A stretch of 64,000 nt of DNA from Mesorhizobium loti. Its GTDB lineage: Bacteria; Pseudomonadota; Alphaproteobacteria; Rhizobiales; Rhizobiaceae. Numbering within the stretch: position 1 is the stretch's first letter; each line of letters begins with the position of its first letter. Below, one piece after another: positions 57,844 to 64,000 of the stretch. A program made the translations under genes and the position numbers. The notes under the pieces are model-generated. The model was given only the letters and a program-made list of their open reading frames with translations, did no database searches and had not been told where the DNA came from. The stretch is taken from positions 2,480,001 to 2,544,000 of the forward strand of contig AP017605.1 of assembly GCA_002356515.1 (NCBI GenBank), written 5' to 3'.

Positions 57844-58812
57844 TCAGGACTTCGTGTGGGTGACCGTGCCCGCCGTCAGGATGCGCAGGACCCTGATCGC
57901 CTCCTCGCCGCTGGTGCGCGGTTCGGCGCGCGTCTCGATGCAGTGTATGAAATGCTCCAGCTCGCGCGTCAGCGGCATGCCTTGCGCCACCGCGACATAG
58001 GACGGCTCGTTGGTGGTGAACGCCCATTGGCCGCTGTCCTGCCAGACCGCGTGGCGGTAGACGGCAAGCTTGCGCTCCCATGGTTCGACATCGTCGAACA
58101 CCGCCATCGCCTTGGTGCCGACCACGGTCAGCCGCCGTTCGCGGTAGGGATTGAGCCGCGAGGTGAAAAGATGGCTGCGCAGGCCGTTGGGAAAGCGCAT
58201 GTGCAGATGCGCGAAATCGCTGAGGTTGTCGAGGAGTGCCGCCCCCTCGCCGCGCACCTCGATCGGCTCGGTGCCGGTGATCGCCAGGATCATCGACAGA
58301 TCGTGCGGCGCCAGATCCCACAACGCATCGTTCTCGGTGTGAAACTTGCCAAGGCCAAGCCGGTGCGAGTGGATGTAGCGGACCTCGCCGAGCTCGCCAT
58401 TGTCGATCAGCCCCTTCAGCGTCTCGAAGGCGGGATGGAAACGCAGGACATGGCCGACCATGAAGACGCGGCCATTGTCCTTGGCCGCCTGCACCGCGCG
58501 CTCGGCATCCGGCACCGTCAGCGCGATCGGCTTTTCGACCAGCACGTCTTTGCCGCTCTTGGCGGCGCGCACGGCAAGGTCGGCATGGAACTGCGGCGGC
58601 AAGGCCATGACGATGGCGTCGATATCGTCACGCACGAACAGCTGGTCGGGCTCGATCGCCAGACAATCTTGTTCGCTGGCAAAGCCTTCGGCTCGCGCCC
58701 GGTTGGCGTCGGAAACCGCGTACAGCGCGCCGAGCGCCTTGAGGGTGCGGATGTGGTTGCTGCCCCAGTATCCGCAACCGAGGACTGCAATGCGCGGCTT
58801 CATCTGTTTCAA
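57844..58812 (-). CDS. Gfo/Idh/MocA family oxidoreductase
   Basis: A 322-residue NAD(P)-dependent sugar or inositol-type dehydrogenase. The Rossmann motif AVLGCGYWGSNHIRTL is at the N-terminus, with EKPIALT near residue 93, followed by the C-terminal alpha/beta substrate domain (GEVRYIHSHRLGLGKF, DLAPHDLSM). It resembles the group acting on UDP-sugars in polysaccharide synthesis (WlbA-like), but no glycan genes are adjacent. It ends 79 bp from mnmA, convergently. Confidence 0.9.
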   Translation of the reverse strand: MKQMKPRIAVLGCGYWGSNHIRTLKALGALYAVSDANRARAEGFASEQDCLAIEPDQLFVRDDIDAIVMALPPQFHADLAVRAAKSGKDVLVEKPIALTVPDAERAVQAAKDNGRVFMVGHVLRFHPAFETLKGLIDNGELGEVRYIHSHRLGLGKFHTENDALWDLAPHDLSMILAITGTEPIEVRGEGAALLDNLSDFAHLHMRFPNGLRSHLFTSRLNPYRERRLTVVGTKAMAVFDDVEPWERKLAVYRHAVWQDSGQWAFTTNEPSYVAVAQGMPLTRELEHFIHCIETRAEPRTSGEEAIRVLRILTAGTVTHTKS

Positions 58813-58945
58813 ACTCTAAAAACTCGTGGCCGAGACATAGCGACGTGCCCGTTCGAACTCAACCCCGGCGGATGTAACCAAATGTCGGCGGGGCAAAGCT
58901 TTTTTCGGCAATGAGAATATGCGGCGATATGGAATGCATCGAAGC

Positions 58946-58974
58946 TTGACAGGCTCGCCCTCCCAACCTTATAT
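58946..58974 (+). promoter_or_regulatory. Sigma-70-type promoter of the tRNA-Met gene
   Basis: TTGACA (58946-58951) and TTATAT (58969-58974) are separated by 17 bp, a near-consensus housekeeping promoter. Transcription would start near 58981, giving a leader of about 64 nt before the tRNA. Confidence 0.85.
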
Positions 58975-59044
58975 CCGCGCGACCTTGGCGAACGCCTCGA
59001 AATGCCTTTCGATTTAAGGCGGATTTCGGGCCTTTCGCCGCCCT

Positions 59045-59121
59045 GGCGGGGTAGCTCAGTTGGTTAGAGCACGGGAATCATAATCCTGGGGTCGGGGGTT
59101 CAAGTCCCTCTCCCGCTACCA
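59045..59121 (+). tRNA. tRNA-Met (CAT), elongator type
   Basis: 77 nt including the encoded CCA end (59119-59121). The acceptor stem GGCGGGG pairs with TCCCGCT with G-T pairs at both ends; the D arm is GCTCAGTTGGTTAGAGC; the anticodon loop is ATCATAA with CAT between stems CGGGA and TCCTG; the T arm is GGGGGTTCAAGTCCCTC. It lacks the unpaired first base typical of initiator tRNA, so it is the elongator. Its 3' half is overlapped on the other strand by the recombinase gene. Confidence 0.93.
59078..59121. other. Presumed attachment site: tRNA 3' half shared with the recombinase gene
   Basis: The recombinase C-terminus VAGEGLEPPTPGL is encoded by the antisense of the tRNA from the anticodon loop to CCA. 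This layout arises when an integrative element recombines into the tRNA gene and restores its 3' end. The other boundary should carry a direct repeat of part of these bases and lies outside the window. Confidence 0.7.
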
Positions 59122-60706
59122 CCATTCCCCCCGCTCCTTTGACGCCGTGGGGGAAGGCACCCTCGCCCAAGAGCGCCGTTAGCCGCCCAGCAATTTCGAC
59201 TTCGATCCCGCCGATCTTGGACGGATCTCGAAATACCGTGACGGTTTCGATCAAGTCCCGCATGGCCTCTGCAGATTCGGAGTCGCCAGTAGCAATGCCC
59301 TTGGCAAGCCCTGTCTGAAGTTGGTTCAGTTGTTCCTCGTAGCGTGCCAGCACAGCAGGATGCAGCGCGATCACTCCGGTCGCGGCGGGTACCCGGTCCA
59401 ACTCGGCTAGAATGCCCTTACGCTCTTCATTCAGCGTTGTTGATTGCGGTCCCAGCACGGCTGGATCTCCATGCCCCTTGGCAATGGCGTTGACCAGCCG
59501 GTCGATCTCGCGAGTTAGTTCTCCAAGCCGTCGCTCCAAACGAGTGCGCCTGGCATCGGTGTCGGCTACCAAGCGCTTTCGTTCTTCGTGGTAGGTCTGG
59601 ACGTACTGGGCAATCACTTCGGGATGGCGCAACTCGGCGGAAAGGCCGTTGAGAACTGCAGCTTCGACCGTATCCAAATAAAATGTCTTGGGATCGGCGC
59701 ATGTTCCGCTTTCAGTCGCGGCGGAACAGCGGATGCGAATGCGCTTGGACTTGTCCACGCCTTTTGACGACATTCCCGCACCACAGGCACCACACCTCAG
59801 CAGCCCCGTCAACATGTGCCGTGGTCGGCGCTGGTGGCTTGGATGAGTGGTTGCACGCGCCTTCTTGCGTGCTTGTGCTGCGTCGAACAGGTCGGACGGA
59901 ACAATAGCGAGGTCGGGCACTGCGACTACTCGCCATTCACCCTTGGGATTTGGGCGCGAGACACGTTTCCCCGTGTCAGGATCCTTGATCATTCTGACCC
60001 TGTTCCAGATCAAGCGGCCAGCATAAAGCTCATTGTGAAGCAGCCCCGTCCCTCTCTGCACATTTCCATTGATAGTAGATGCATTCCAGGCTCGCCCACG
60101 GGGCGGCGGTATGCGGTCGCTATTAAGTTTGTGGGCGATGTCGCGCGGGGTCTGTCCATCGACATACTCCCTGAAGATACGACGCACGATCTCCGCTTCG
60201 CCCTCGGCGATCAGCCGCGTTCCAGGGTCGCCGAGCACGTAAGAGTAGCCATAGGTTAATCCACCGGCATGGAGTCCCTTGTTAACCCGGCCGGCCTGGC
60301 CCCGACGGACTTTGTGAGCGATGTCCTCCCGGTAGAGTTGGCCAACAAGACCGCGTAGGCCGACCAAGACCGTGTTCACTACGCCTTCGTGAACGGCACG
60401 AATCTCGATGCCGAGAAACGAAAGACGCTTGTGAATGCCGGCAAGGTCTTCCATGTCGCGCGAGAGCCGATCAAGTGCCTCTACGACGAGCACGTCGAAT
60501 TCGTGCTCACGCGCTTTGTCCATGAGGTGAAGTAGACCGTCACGGCCCAGGACGGAGCCACCGGAGCGCGCTCGGTCCTCAAACGTTGCGACAACGTTCA
60601 ACCCCTCACGTTCTGCGTATGCTCGGCATAAAGCGAGTTGATCGTCTATCGATCGCTCATTCTGGAGGTCGGTTGAGAAGCGAGCGTAGATCGCGGTCCG
60701 ATTCAT
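59078..60706 (-). CDS. Large serine recombinase (integrase of a mobile element)
   Basis: A 542-residue serine recombinase. The catalytic N-terminal domain begins MNRTAIYARFSTDLQ (Ser11), with VVEALDRLSRDMEDL and LVGQLYREDIAHKVRRGQ. The recombinase domain with GYSYVLGDPGTRL follows, then a zinc ribbon (LLRCGACGAGMSS, RCSAATESGTC) and a coiled coil (about residues 385-425). The ATG at 60706 is the catalytic-domain start. It overlaps a small upstream gene by 50 bp. Its last 14 codons lie inside the tRNA-Met gene. Such enzymes integrate and excise elements at att sites, usually with a directionality factor. Confidence 0.94.
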   Translation of the reverse strand: MNRTAIYARFSTDLQNERSIDDQLALCRAYAEREGLNVVATFEDRARSGGSVLGRDGLLHLMDKAREHEFDVLVVEALDRLSRDMEDLAGIHKRLSFLGIEIRAVHEGVVNTVLVGLRGLVGQLYREDIAHKVRRGQAGRVNKGLHAGGLTYGYSYVLGDPGTRLIAEGEAEIVRRIFREYVDGQTPRDIAHKLNSDRIPPPRGRAWNASTINGNVQRGTGLLHNELYAGRLIWNRVRMIKDPDTGKRVSRPNPKGEWRVVAVPDLAIVPSDLFDAAQARKKARATTHPSHQRRPRHMLTGLLRCGACGAGMSSKGVDKSKRIRIRCSAATESGTCADPKTFYLDTVEAAVLNGLSAELRHPEVIAQYVQTYHEERKRLVADTDARRTRLERRLGELTREIDRLVNAIAKGHGDPAVLGPQSTTLNEERKGILAELDRVPAATGVIALHPAVLARYEEQLNQLQTGLAKGIATGDSESAEAMRDLIETVTVFRDPSKIGGIEVEIAGRLTALLGEGAFPHGVKGAGGMVVAGEGLEPPTPGL

Positions 60707-60836
60707 GGTGAGTTTTCTCGGCCTGTTCTCGCGCATGGTCTTCGCGGGCCGCCTGGCGAGCGAGTGCGCTTGCAAGGCGCAGAATCGCCCGGTCGGGGCC
60801 CTTGCGCAAGACCCGCTTGCGGGACTTCACCACCAT
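60657..60836 (-). CDS. Small basic protein of unknown function upstream of the recombinase
   Basis: A 59-residue ORF starting MVVKSRKRVLRKGPDRAI, very basic at first and then Ala/Glu-rich helix (LASALARQAAREDHAREQAE). It overlaps the recombinase start by 50 bp in another frame, suggesting coupled translation. Small basic proteins in this position are sometimes recombination directionality or accessory factors, which is inference. Because overlap with GC-rich coding DNA creates chance ORFs, its reality is uncertain. Confidence 0.5.
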   Translation of the reverse strand: MVVKSRKRVLRKGPDRAILRLASALARQAAREDHAREQAEKTHHESDRDLRSLLNRPPE

Positions 60837-61144
60837 TGCAGGAACAGCTTGCGACGGGGCAAAAATGGCGGGGAGCAAAATACCCCGAACGATCGCGATC
60901 GGCAGGATGGCTGCCGGCCAGCAAGTTTGCCAAGAAAACGTGGTTCCTCCATATCTCGCAACATGTGCTCATGCGCGAGACGAGGGAATTCGCCACGATG
61001 GGCGCTCGCAGAAAGGGATAGCAAGGCGTGCTATTCGGACAAACTTCGCCCTGATCCGATACTCCGGTTCAAACCTGTCGTAACGAAAAAGCCGCGTTAG
61101 CACTGAGTCGCGTTGGTTGAACAACCACGTGGACCGAAGGGCCT
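60837..61144. other. Region without a convincing gene next to the recombinase
   Basis: This 308-bp stretch has short open frames on both strands, none with a ribosome site or a recognisable protein. It probably contains the promoter of the recombinase operon and possibly regulatory sites of the element; no clear motif was found. Confidence 0.4.
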
Positions 61145-61723
61145 CTATCCTGAGCTGATGCCGACGACAGGCTGCGCCTCCCCCAAACGCAGATCAGATG
61201 TCTGCTTTTCCAGATCGACCAAGTCGGCCGCCATCGCTTGGTATCGCCTACAGTCCGCCTGGACGACGGTTCGCTCAGGCCGTTCAAGCGGCAGGCTTCC
61301 GGCGATTTCCTTCAAGTCGGCAAGGACCGAAGCAATATGCGGCCAGGGAAAGTCTGTTGGATCGTCGATGTCACGATCCGCGCCAGCGATGATTTCGAGC
61401 TTGGCGACGATGCCAAGAAGCGACCGCGCCCGTATTTGCGGTAGCTTGTCCTGAAGCTTCAAAGCCACAGTGGAGGACTCGACCTCCGCTTGGCAGGCGA
61501 TCGAGTAGGCAACCTGCTTGTCCATCGCTTCCGAGCCTCTAGCATCGAGATAACGCCTCTCTAGACGCTGTTGAAGACGGCAAAGGACCTGAGAAACATA
61601 CTGCGCTCGCAACCAATCTCGGAGCAATAGAATCGGGGGGTCTGCATCCGGCAAGCGGTTCGACGCCGTGTCCCTGCCATTCGTGACGAAAGGCATAGTC
61701 GTGCTATGGTCGGAATCAGCCAT
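61145..61723 (-). CDS. Protein of unknown function in the integrative element
   Basis: A 192-residue soluble, helix-rich protein starting MADSDHSTTMPFVTNGRD. It includes a segment rich in Gln, Arg and Leu (LLRDWLRAQYVSQVLCRLQQ) and many acidic helices, and has no motif I recognise. GGAGCTCGG precedes the ATG at 61723. It is divergent from the XRE regulator with an inverted-repeat operator between them, so it may be under that regulator's control. Codon usage is less GC-biased than in the chromosomal part. Confidence 0.65.
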   Translation of the reverse strand: MADSDHSTTMPFVTNGRDTASNRLPDADPPILLLRDWLRAQYVSQVLCRLQQRLERRYLDARGSEAMDKQVAYSIACQAEVESSTVALKLQDKLPQIRARSLLGIVAKLEIIAGADRDIDDPTDFPWPHIASVLADLKEIAGSLPLERPERTVVQADCRRYQAMAADLVDLEKQTSDLRLGEAQPVVGISSG

Positions 61724-61811
61724 GATCCGAGCTCCGCAAAGCGTGGGCGTGGTTAGACTGTTGGCAGCGGGGTGAACCACTTCCAGCCGCCGTTTCCTAA
61801 AACAAGCATAT

Positions 61812-61828
61812 TTGCACTTTTTGTGCAA
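61812..61828. promoter_or_regulatory. Inverted-repeat operator before the XRE regulator gene
   Basis: TTGCAC and GTGCAA (61812-61817, 61823-61828) flank TTTTT, a compact palindrome 15 bp before the XRE start codon. It is probably bound by the XRE protein and shared with the divergent gene. Confidence 0.65.
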
Positions 61829-61843
61829 CAGGGCATTTGAACA

Positions 61844-62089
61844 ATGAAGGTAAGTGCGGCCCAAGTTCGCGCGGCTCGTGGGCTTCTCGACATTTCTCAA
61901 CAGGAACTGTCGGATCTATCCAAGGTAAGTTTGAGGACGATCGTGCAGTTCGAACGTGGTTCGAAACCAGCATCTGAATCAATCCTGCAAGCGCTGAAGC
62001 TATCGCTCGAAGCAGCCGGAATAGAATTCATTCCAGAGAATGGCGGTGGCCCTGGTGTGCGCTTCTCACGCGGTAGCGCGAACACTTAG
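61844..62089 (+). CDS. XRE family helix-turn-helix regulator
   Basis: An 81-residue single-domain Cro/C1-type regulator: QVRAARGLLDISQQELSDLS, then KVSLRTIVQFERGSKPAS, and a short tail (GIEFIPENGGGPGVRFSRG) shared by a common group of small rhizobial XRE proteins on mobile DNA. The ATG at 61844 lacks a strong ribosome site. It may repress the divergent unknown gene or control element transfer. Confidence 0.88.
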   Translation: MKVSAAQVRAARGLLDISQQELSDLSKVSLRTIVQFERGSKPASESILQALKLSLEAAGIEFIPENGGGPGVRFSRGSANT

Positions 62090-62789
62090 AGGAAGGCGGC
62101 ATCTAGAAGTGCCTTTAGGATTACCTGCTTTTCAATCAATGTCAGCAATGCGCCACATGTCGGTCATCCGGGCAGTCGGAAACTTTCAGCGAAAGCGGAC
62201 ATGCTCGCCGCCTCGGCACTGTTTGAGTTAGATAGAAAGTTCTGGAGTCCGGTCGCCGGCCGTGGCGACGGTGACGAAAATCAGCCGCCGGGTATGCTCG
62301 CCCAATGCAGAGCGCGCGAGCGCTTGGCGCCGGTCCGTTGGGCCACCGGACAGATCCTCCCAGCGATGTCCGGCCCATCAGAGATGGCTATCTCATGAAG
62401 CAGTCTCAGCAACACTCGCGGAACGATCCGCCGAGGGGAATGGTTCATTTCACGAAACCGCATCCAAGTTGCGCCGGATGAGCAGAACCACTCCTGCGAA
62501 GTTCTCCAGCCGATAAGTCGCGAAGGAGGGCAGAAACTGCGGTAGGTTTGGTTCTTTGTGCGGATGGGCGCGGGTTCAATCGCGGGGGGTTGTAGCTGGT
62601 CGCTTCGCTTGATTTCGATTCTTGCGCTTTTCAGAAACAGCTAACGGAACAGAAACCTCAGCCGCGATATTGAGTGCGTGGGTCTCAATGCGTAAGCCGC
62701 GCGTCTGACAGCCTCATTCGCCCGATCGAGCCCGAGCTTGGCAAGCAACCACTCAAGGGCGCGCCTTCAAATTTCGCAAGCGACAGGCG
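62090..62789. other. 700-bp region of the element without a recognisable gene
   Basis: Only short overlapping frames of up to about 84 codons occur, with no ribosome site, no domain and no coding-type third-position bias that I can see. No tRNA, insertion-sequence ends or long repeats were found. It could be decayed coding sequence, as is common in integrative elements. Confidence 0.45.
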
Positions 62790-64000
62790 TTATGGGATCG
62801 CGTGGAACCAGTCCTCCTGCCCAAATAAAACGTAAGCGTCGCCGGGCCCATTTCCGTCACCAGGGGCGCCGACCAGTATGTCTGCGAGACCATCACCATT
62901 TACGTCTGTGCCGCCAGAGACAGACCAGCCAGCCCGGTTCGAAGCGTCACCAACAATCCAGACGCCGTCATTGATATCCCCGAGGTGGACGGAGCTCGTA
63001 TCGGACTTACCAAAAACAAGATAGGTGCCTCCTGCCTCAGTACCTACCAAGATGTCGGAAAGGCCGTCACCGTTTACGTCTCCGGCCGACGAGACTGACT
63101 GGCCAGCTACCGTCCCTCCAACTCCGACTATCTTGAACCCGCCAGTTCCCAAGGCCACGTCGTCGAGGTTCACAGAAGCGTTAGCTCCGGCACTCGACCA
63201 ACCGAGATTGCCGAAAACGACGTAAGCCGCGCCAGCGTTGTGGCCGCCAGCATCATTAAGAATCGCGCCGACAAGGATATCATCGATGCCGTCACCATTG
63301 ACGTCGCCGGCGTTTGACACGGAGTACCCTGCGAAATCCGCGCCTTCACCAATAATCTTTACCCCAAAGGTTCCCGATGACACGTCACTTAGATTAATAT
63401 TCGTATTAGACGCGCTAGCCGACCAATCGGTGTTTCCAAGTACAACGTACGCGGCGCCCAAACCTGTTTTAAATGGGCGACTGCCAATCAATAGGTCAGT
63501 GACGCCATCGCCGTTAAAGTCGCCTCCATTCGAGACCGACCAGCCGGCGTTATCAAACGTTTGTTCGCCCAGGATCTTGAAACCGCCGTTGCCCAGAGCA
63601 ATGTCCCCCAGGTTGATACTGGTGTTTGTTTCCGTGACCACCCAATTTTTGCCGAACACGACATAAGCTGCGCCTGCTCCACTTTGGTCGTCCGGAGCGT
63701 TAATGACCATATCGGCGAAGCCGTCACCGTTCACATCGCCCGCTCCCGAGACACACCATCCAGTCGCTTGAAGGCCATTCTCACCGATGAGTTTCACGCC
63801 GCCGGTGCCGAGCGCAACGTCGTCAAGATTGATGGTCGCATTTTGTCCGGCACTCGACCAAGCGTCTTGCCCAAATACAAGATACGCAGCGTGCGAGCCA
63901 AATGACCCAACCAGGATATCAGCATTTCCGTCACCATTGACATCTCCGGCGATAGAGACCGAGTATCCGGCAGTACTACCTGGATTTTCACCGACGATCT
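62790..64000 (-). CDS. FG-GAP repeat (integrin-alpha-like beta-propeller) protein, N-terminal part outside the window
   Basis: The frame is open to the window edge; the visible 402 residues are the C-terminal part. Six repeats of about 63 residues each carry a calcium-binding DxNGDGxxD loop (GDVNGDGNADILVG, GDVNGDGFADMVIN, GDFNGDGVTDLLIG, GDVNGDGIDDILVG, GDVNGDGLSDILVG, TDVNGDGLADILVG) and the unit pattern INLDDVALGTGGFKI, AGYSVS, AYVVFG. Such propellers are usually secreted adhesins. The protein ends shortly after the last blade (LFGQEDWFHAIP), with no RTX tail visible. The repeats are close enough at DNA level to allow recombination. Confidence 0.92.
   Translation of the reverse strand, partial: IVGENPGSTAGYSVSIAGDVNGDGNADILVGSFGSHAAYLVFGQDAWSSAGQNATINLDDVALGTGGVKLIGENGLQATGWCVSGAGDVNGDGFADMVINAPDDQSGAGAAYVVFGKNWVVTETNTSINLGDIALGNGGFKILGEQTFDNAGWSVSNGGDFNGDGVTDLLIGSRPFKTGLGAAYVVLGNTDWSASASNTNINLSDVSSGTFGVKIIGEGADFAGYSVSNAGDVNGDGIDDILVGAILNDAGGHNAGAAYVVFGNLGWSSAGANASVNLDDVALGTGGFKIVGVGGTVAGQSVSSAGDVNGDGLSDILVGTEAGGTYLVFGKSDTSSVHLGDINDGVWIVGDASNRAGWSVSGGTDVNGDGLADILVGAPGDGNGPGDAYVLFGQEDWFHAIP

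Noticed and set aside
60703..60996. 97-codon minus-strand frame before the recombinase
   Set aside because: It overlaps the better-supported 59-codon frame and the recombinase start, has Cys/Pro-rich random composition and no ribosome site.
62142..62516. Several frames of 60-84 codons on both strands
   Set aside because: They overlap each other, lack ribosome sites and show no family signature; treated as non-coding or decayed sequence.

Overview
The window looks like chromosome of a Mesorhizobium-type alphaproteobacterium (Phyllobacteriaceae, Rhizobiales). The evidence is high GC with strong third-position bias, a fused trpE(G) behind a rhizobial-type trpL leader with three tandem Trp codons, a ctrA/chpT/sciP/fliJ neighbourhood, a NolR-like regulator, TGA-N9-TCA iron boxes of the RirA type, and several palindromic intergenic repeats that I recognise from rhizobial genomes. 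No rRNA and no CRISPR array were seen. One tRNA is present (elongator Met, CAT).

Layout. 1-6741: five co-oriented genes of unknown function (coiled-coil protein, 381-aa protein, AAA+ ATPase, 435-aa protein, DUF2333 membrane protein), interrupted by two repeats. 7137-16481: fhs, then housekeeping and accessory enzymes, regulators and transporters. 16594-19942: trp promoter, trpL leader and attenuator, trpE(G), and a cation-diffusion exporter. 19979-25123: a genomic repeat, a decayed vapB antitoxin, a two-domain secreted protein, DsrE/SDR/monooxygenase genes, an intact Phd-VapC pair and an AbrB-family membrane protein. 25229-28627: iron-uptake module with two matching iron boxes (TonB-dependent receptor and siderophore-interacting protein). 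28663-31397: MarR-headed four-gene operon with a 40-bp palindromic operator. 31475-34042: divergent LysR/MFS pair. 34053-36314: ATP-grasp/esterase/NTF2-like operon. 36471-38540: leader peptide with four consecutive Leu codons, leuA and its terminator. 38742-50495: a TPR protein, hydrolases, a small membrane protein behind a perfect CtrA box, phosphoesterase, NUDIX, glutathione transferase, SDR, haem-utilisation protein, NolR-like regulator and rRNA/tRNA methyltransferase. 50656-57765: cell-cycle region (DUF1134, chpT, response regulator, ctrA, fliJ-like, HxlR/quinone oxidoreductase, sciP, mnmA). 57844-58812: Gfo/Idh oxidoreductase.

From 59045 onward the sequence changes character. A tRNA-Met gene with a clear promoter is abutted by a large serine recombinase whose last codons are the antisense of the tRNA 3' half. 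This is the usual signature of an integrative element inserted in a tRNA gene. To its right lie small unknown genes, an XRE regulator, about 700 bp of apparently non-coding DNA and the C-terminal part of an FG-GAP repeat protein that runs off the window. The element continues beyond 64000.

Functional links. CtrA (phosphorylated through ChpT) and its inhibitor SciP are encoded within about 5 kb, and a perfect CtrA box lies 10 kb away in front of an unknown membrane protein. The two amino-acid biosynthetic genes trpE(G) and leuA each have a leader peptide suited to attenuation. The iron receptor and SIP reductase probably respond together to iron. The candidates for something undescribed are the first AAA+ gene cluster, the ATP-grasp/esterase/NTF2 operon and the MarR operon carrying a Cys-less isochorismatase-fold protein. 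These are inferences from context, not demonstrated systems.
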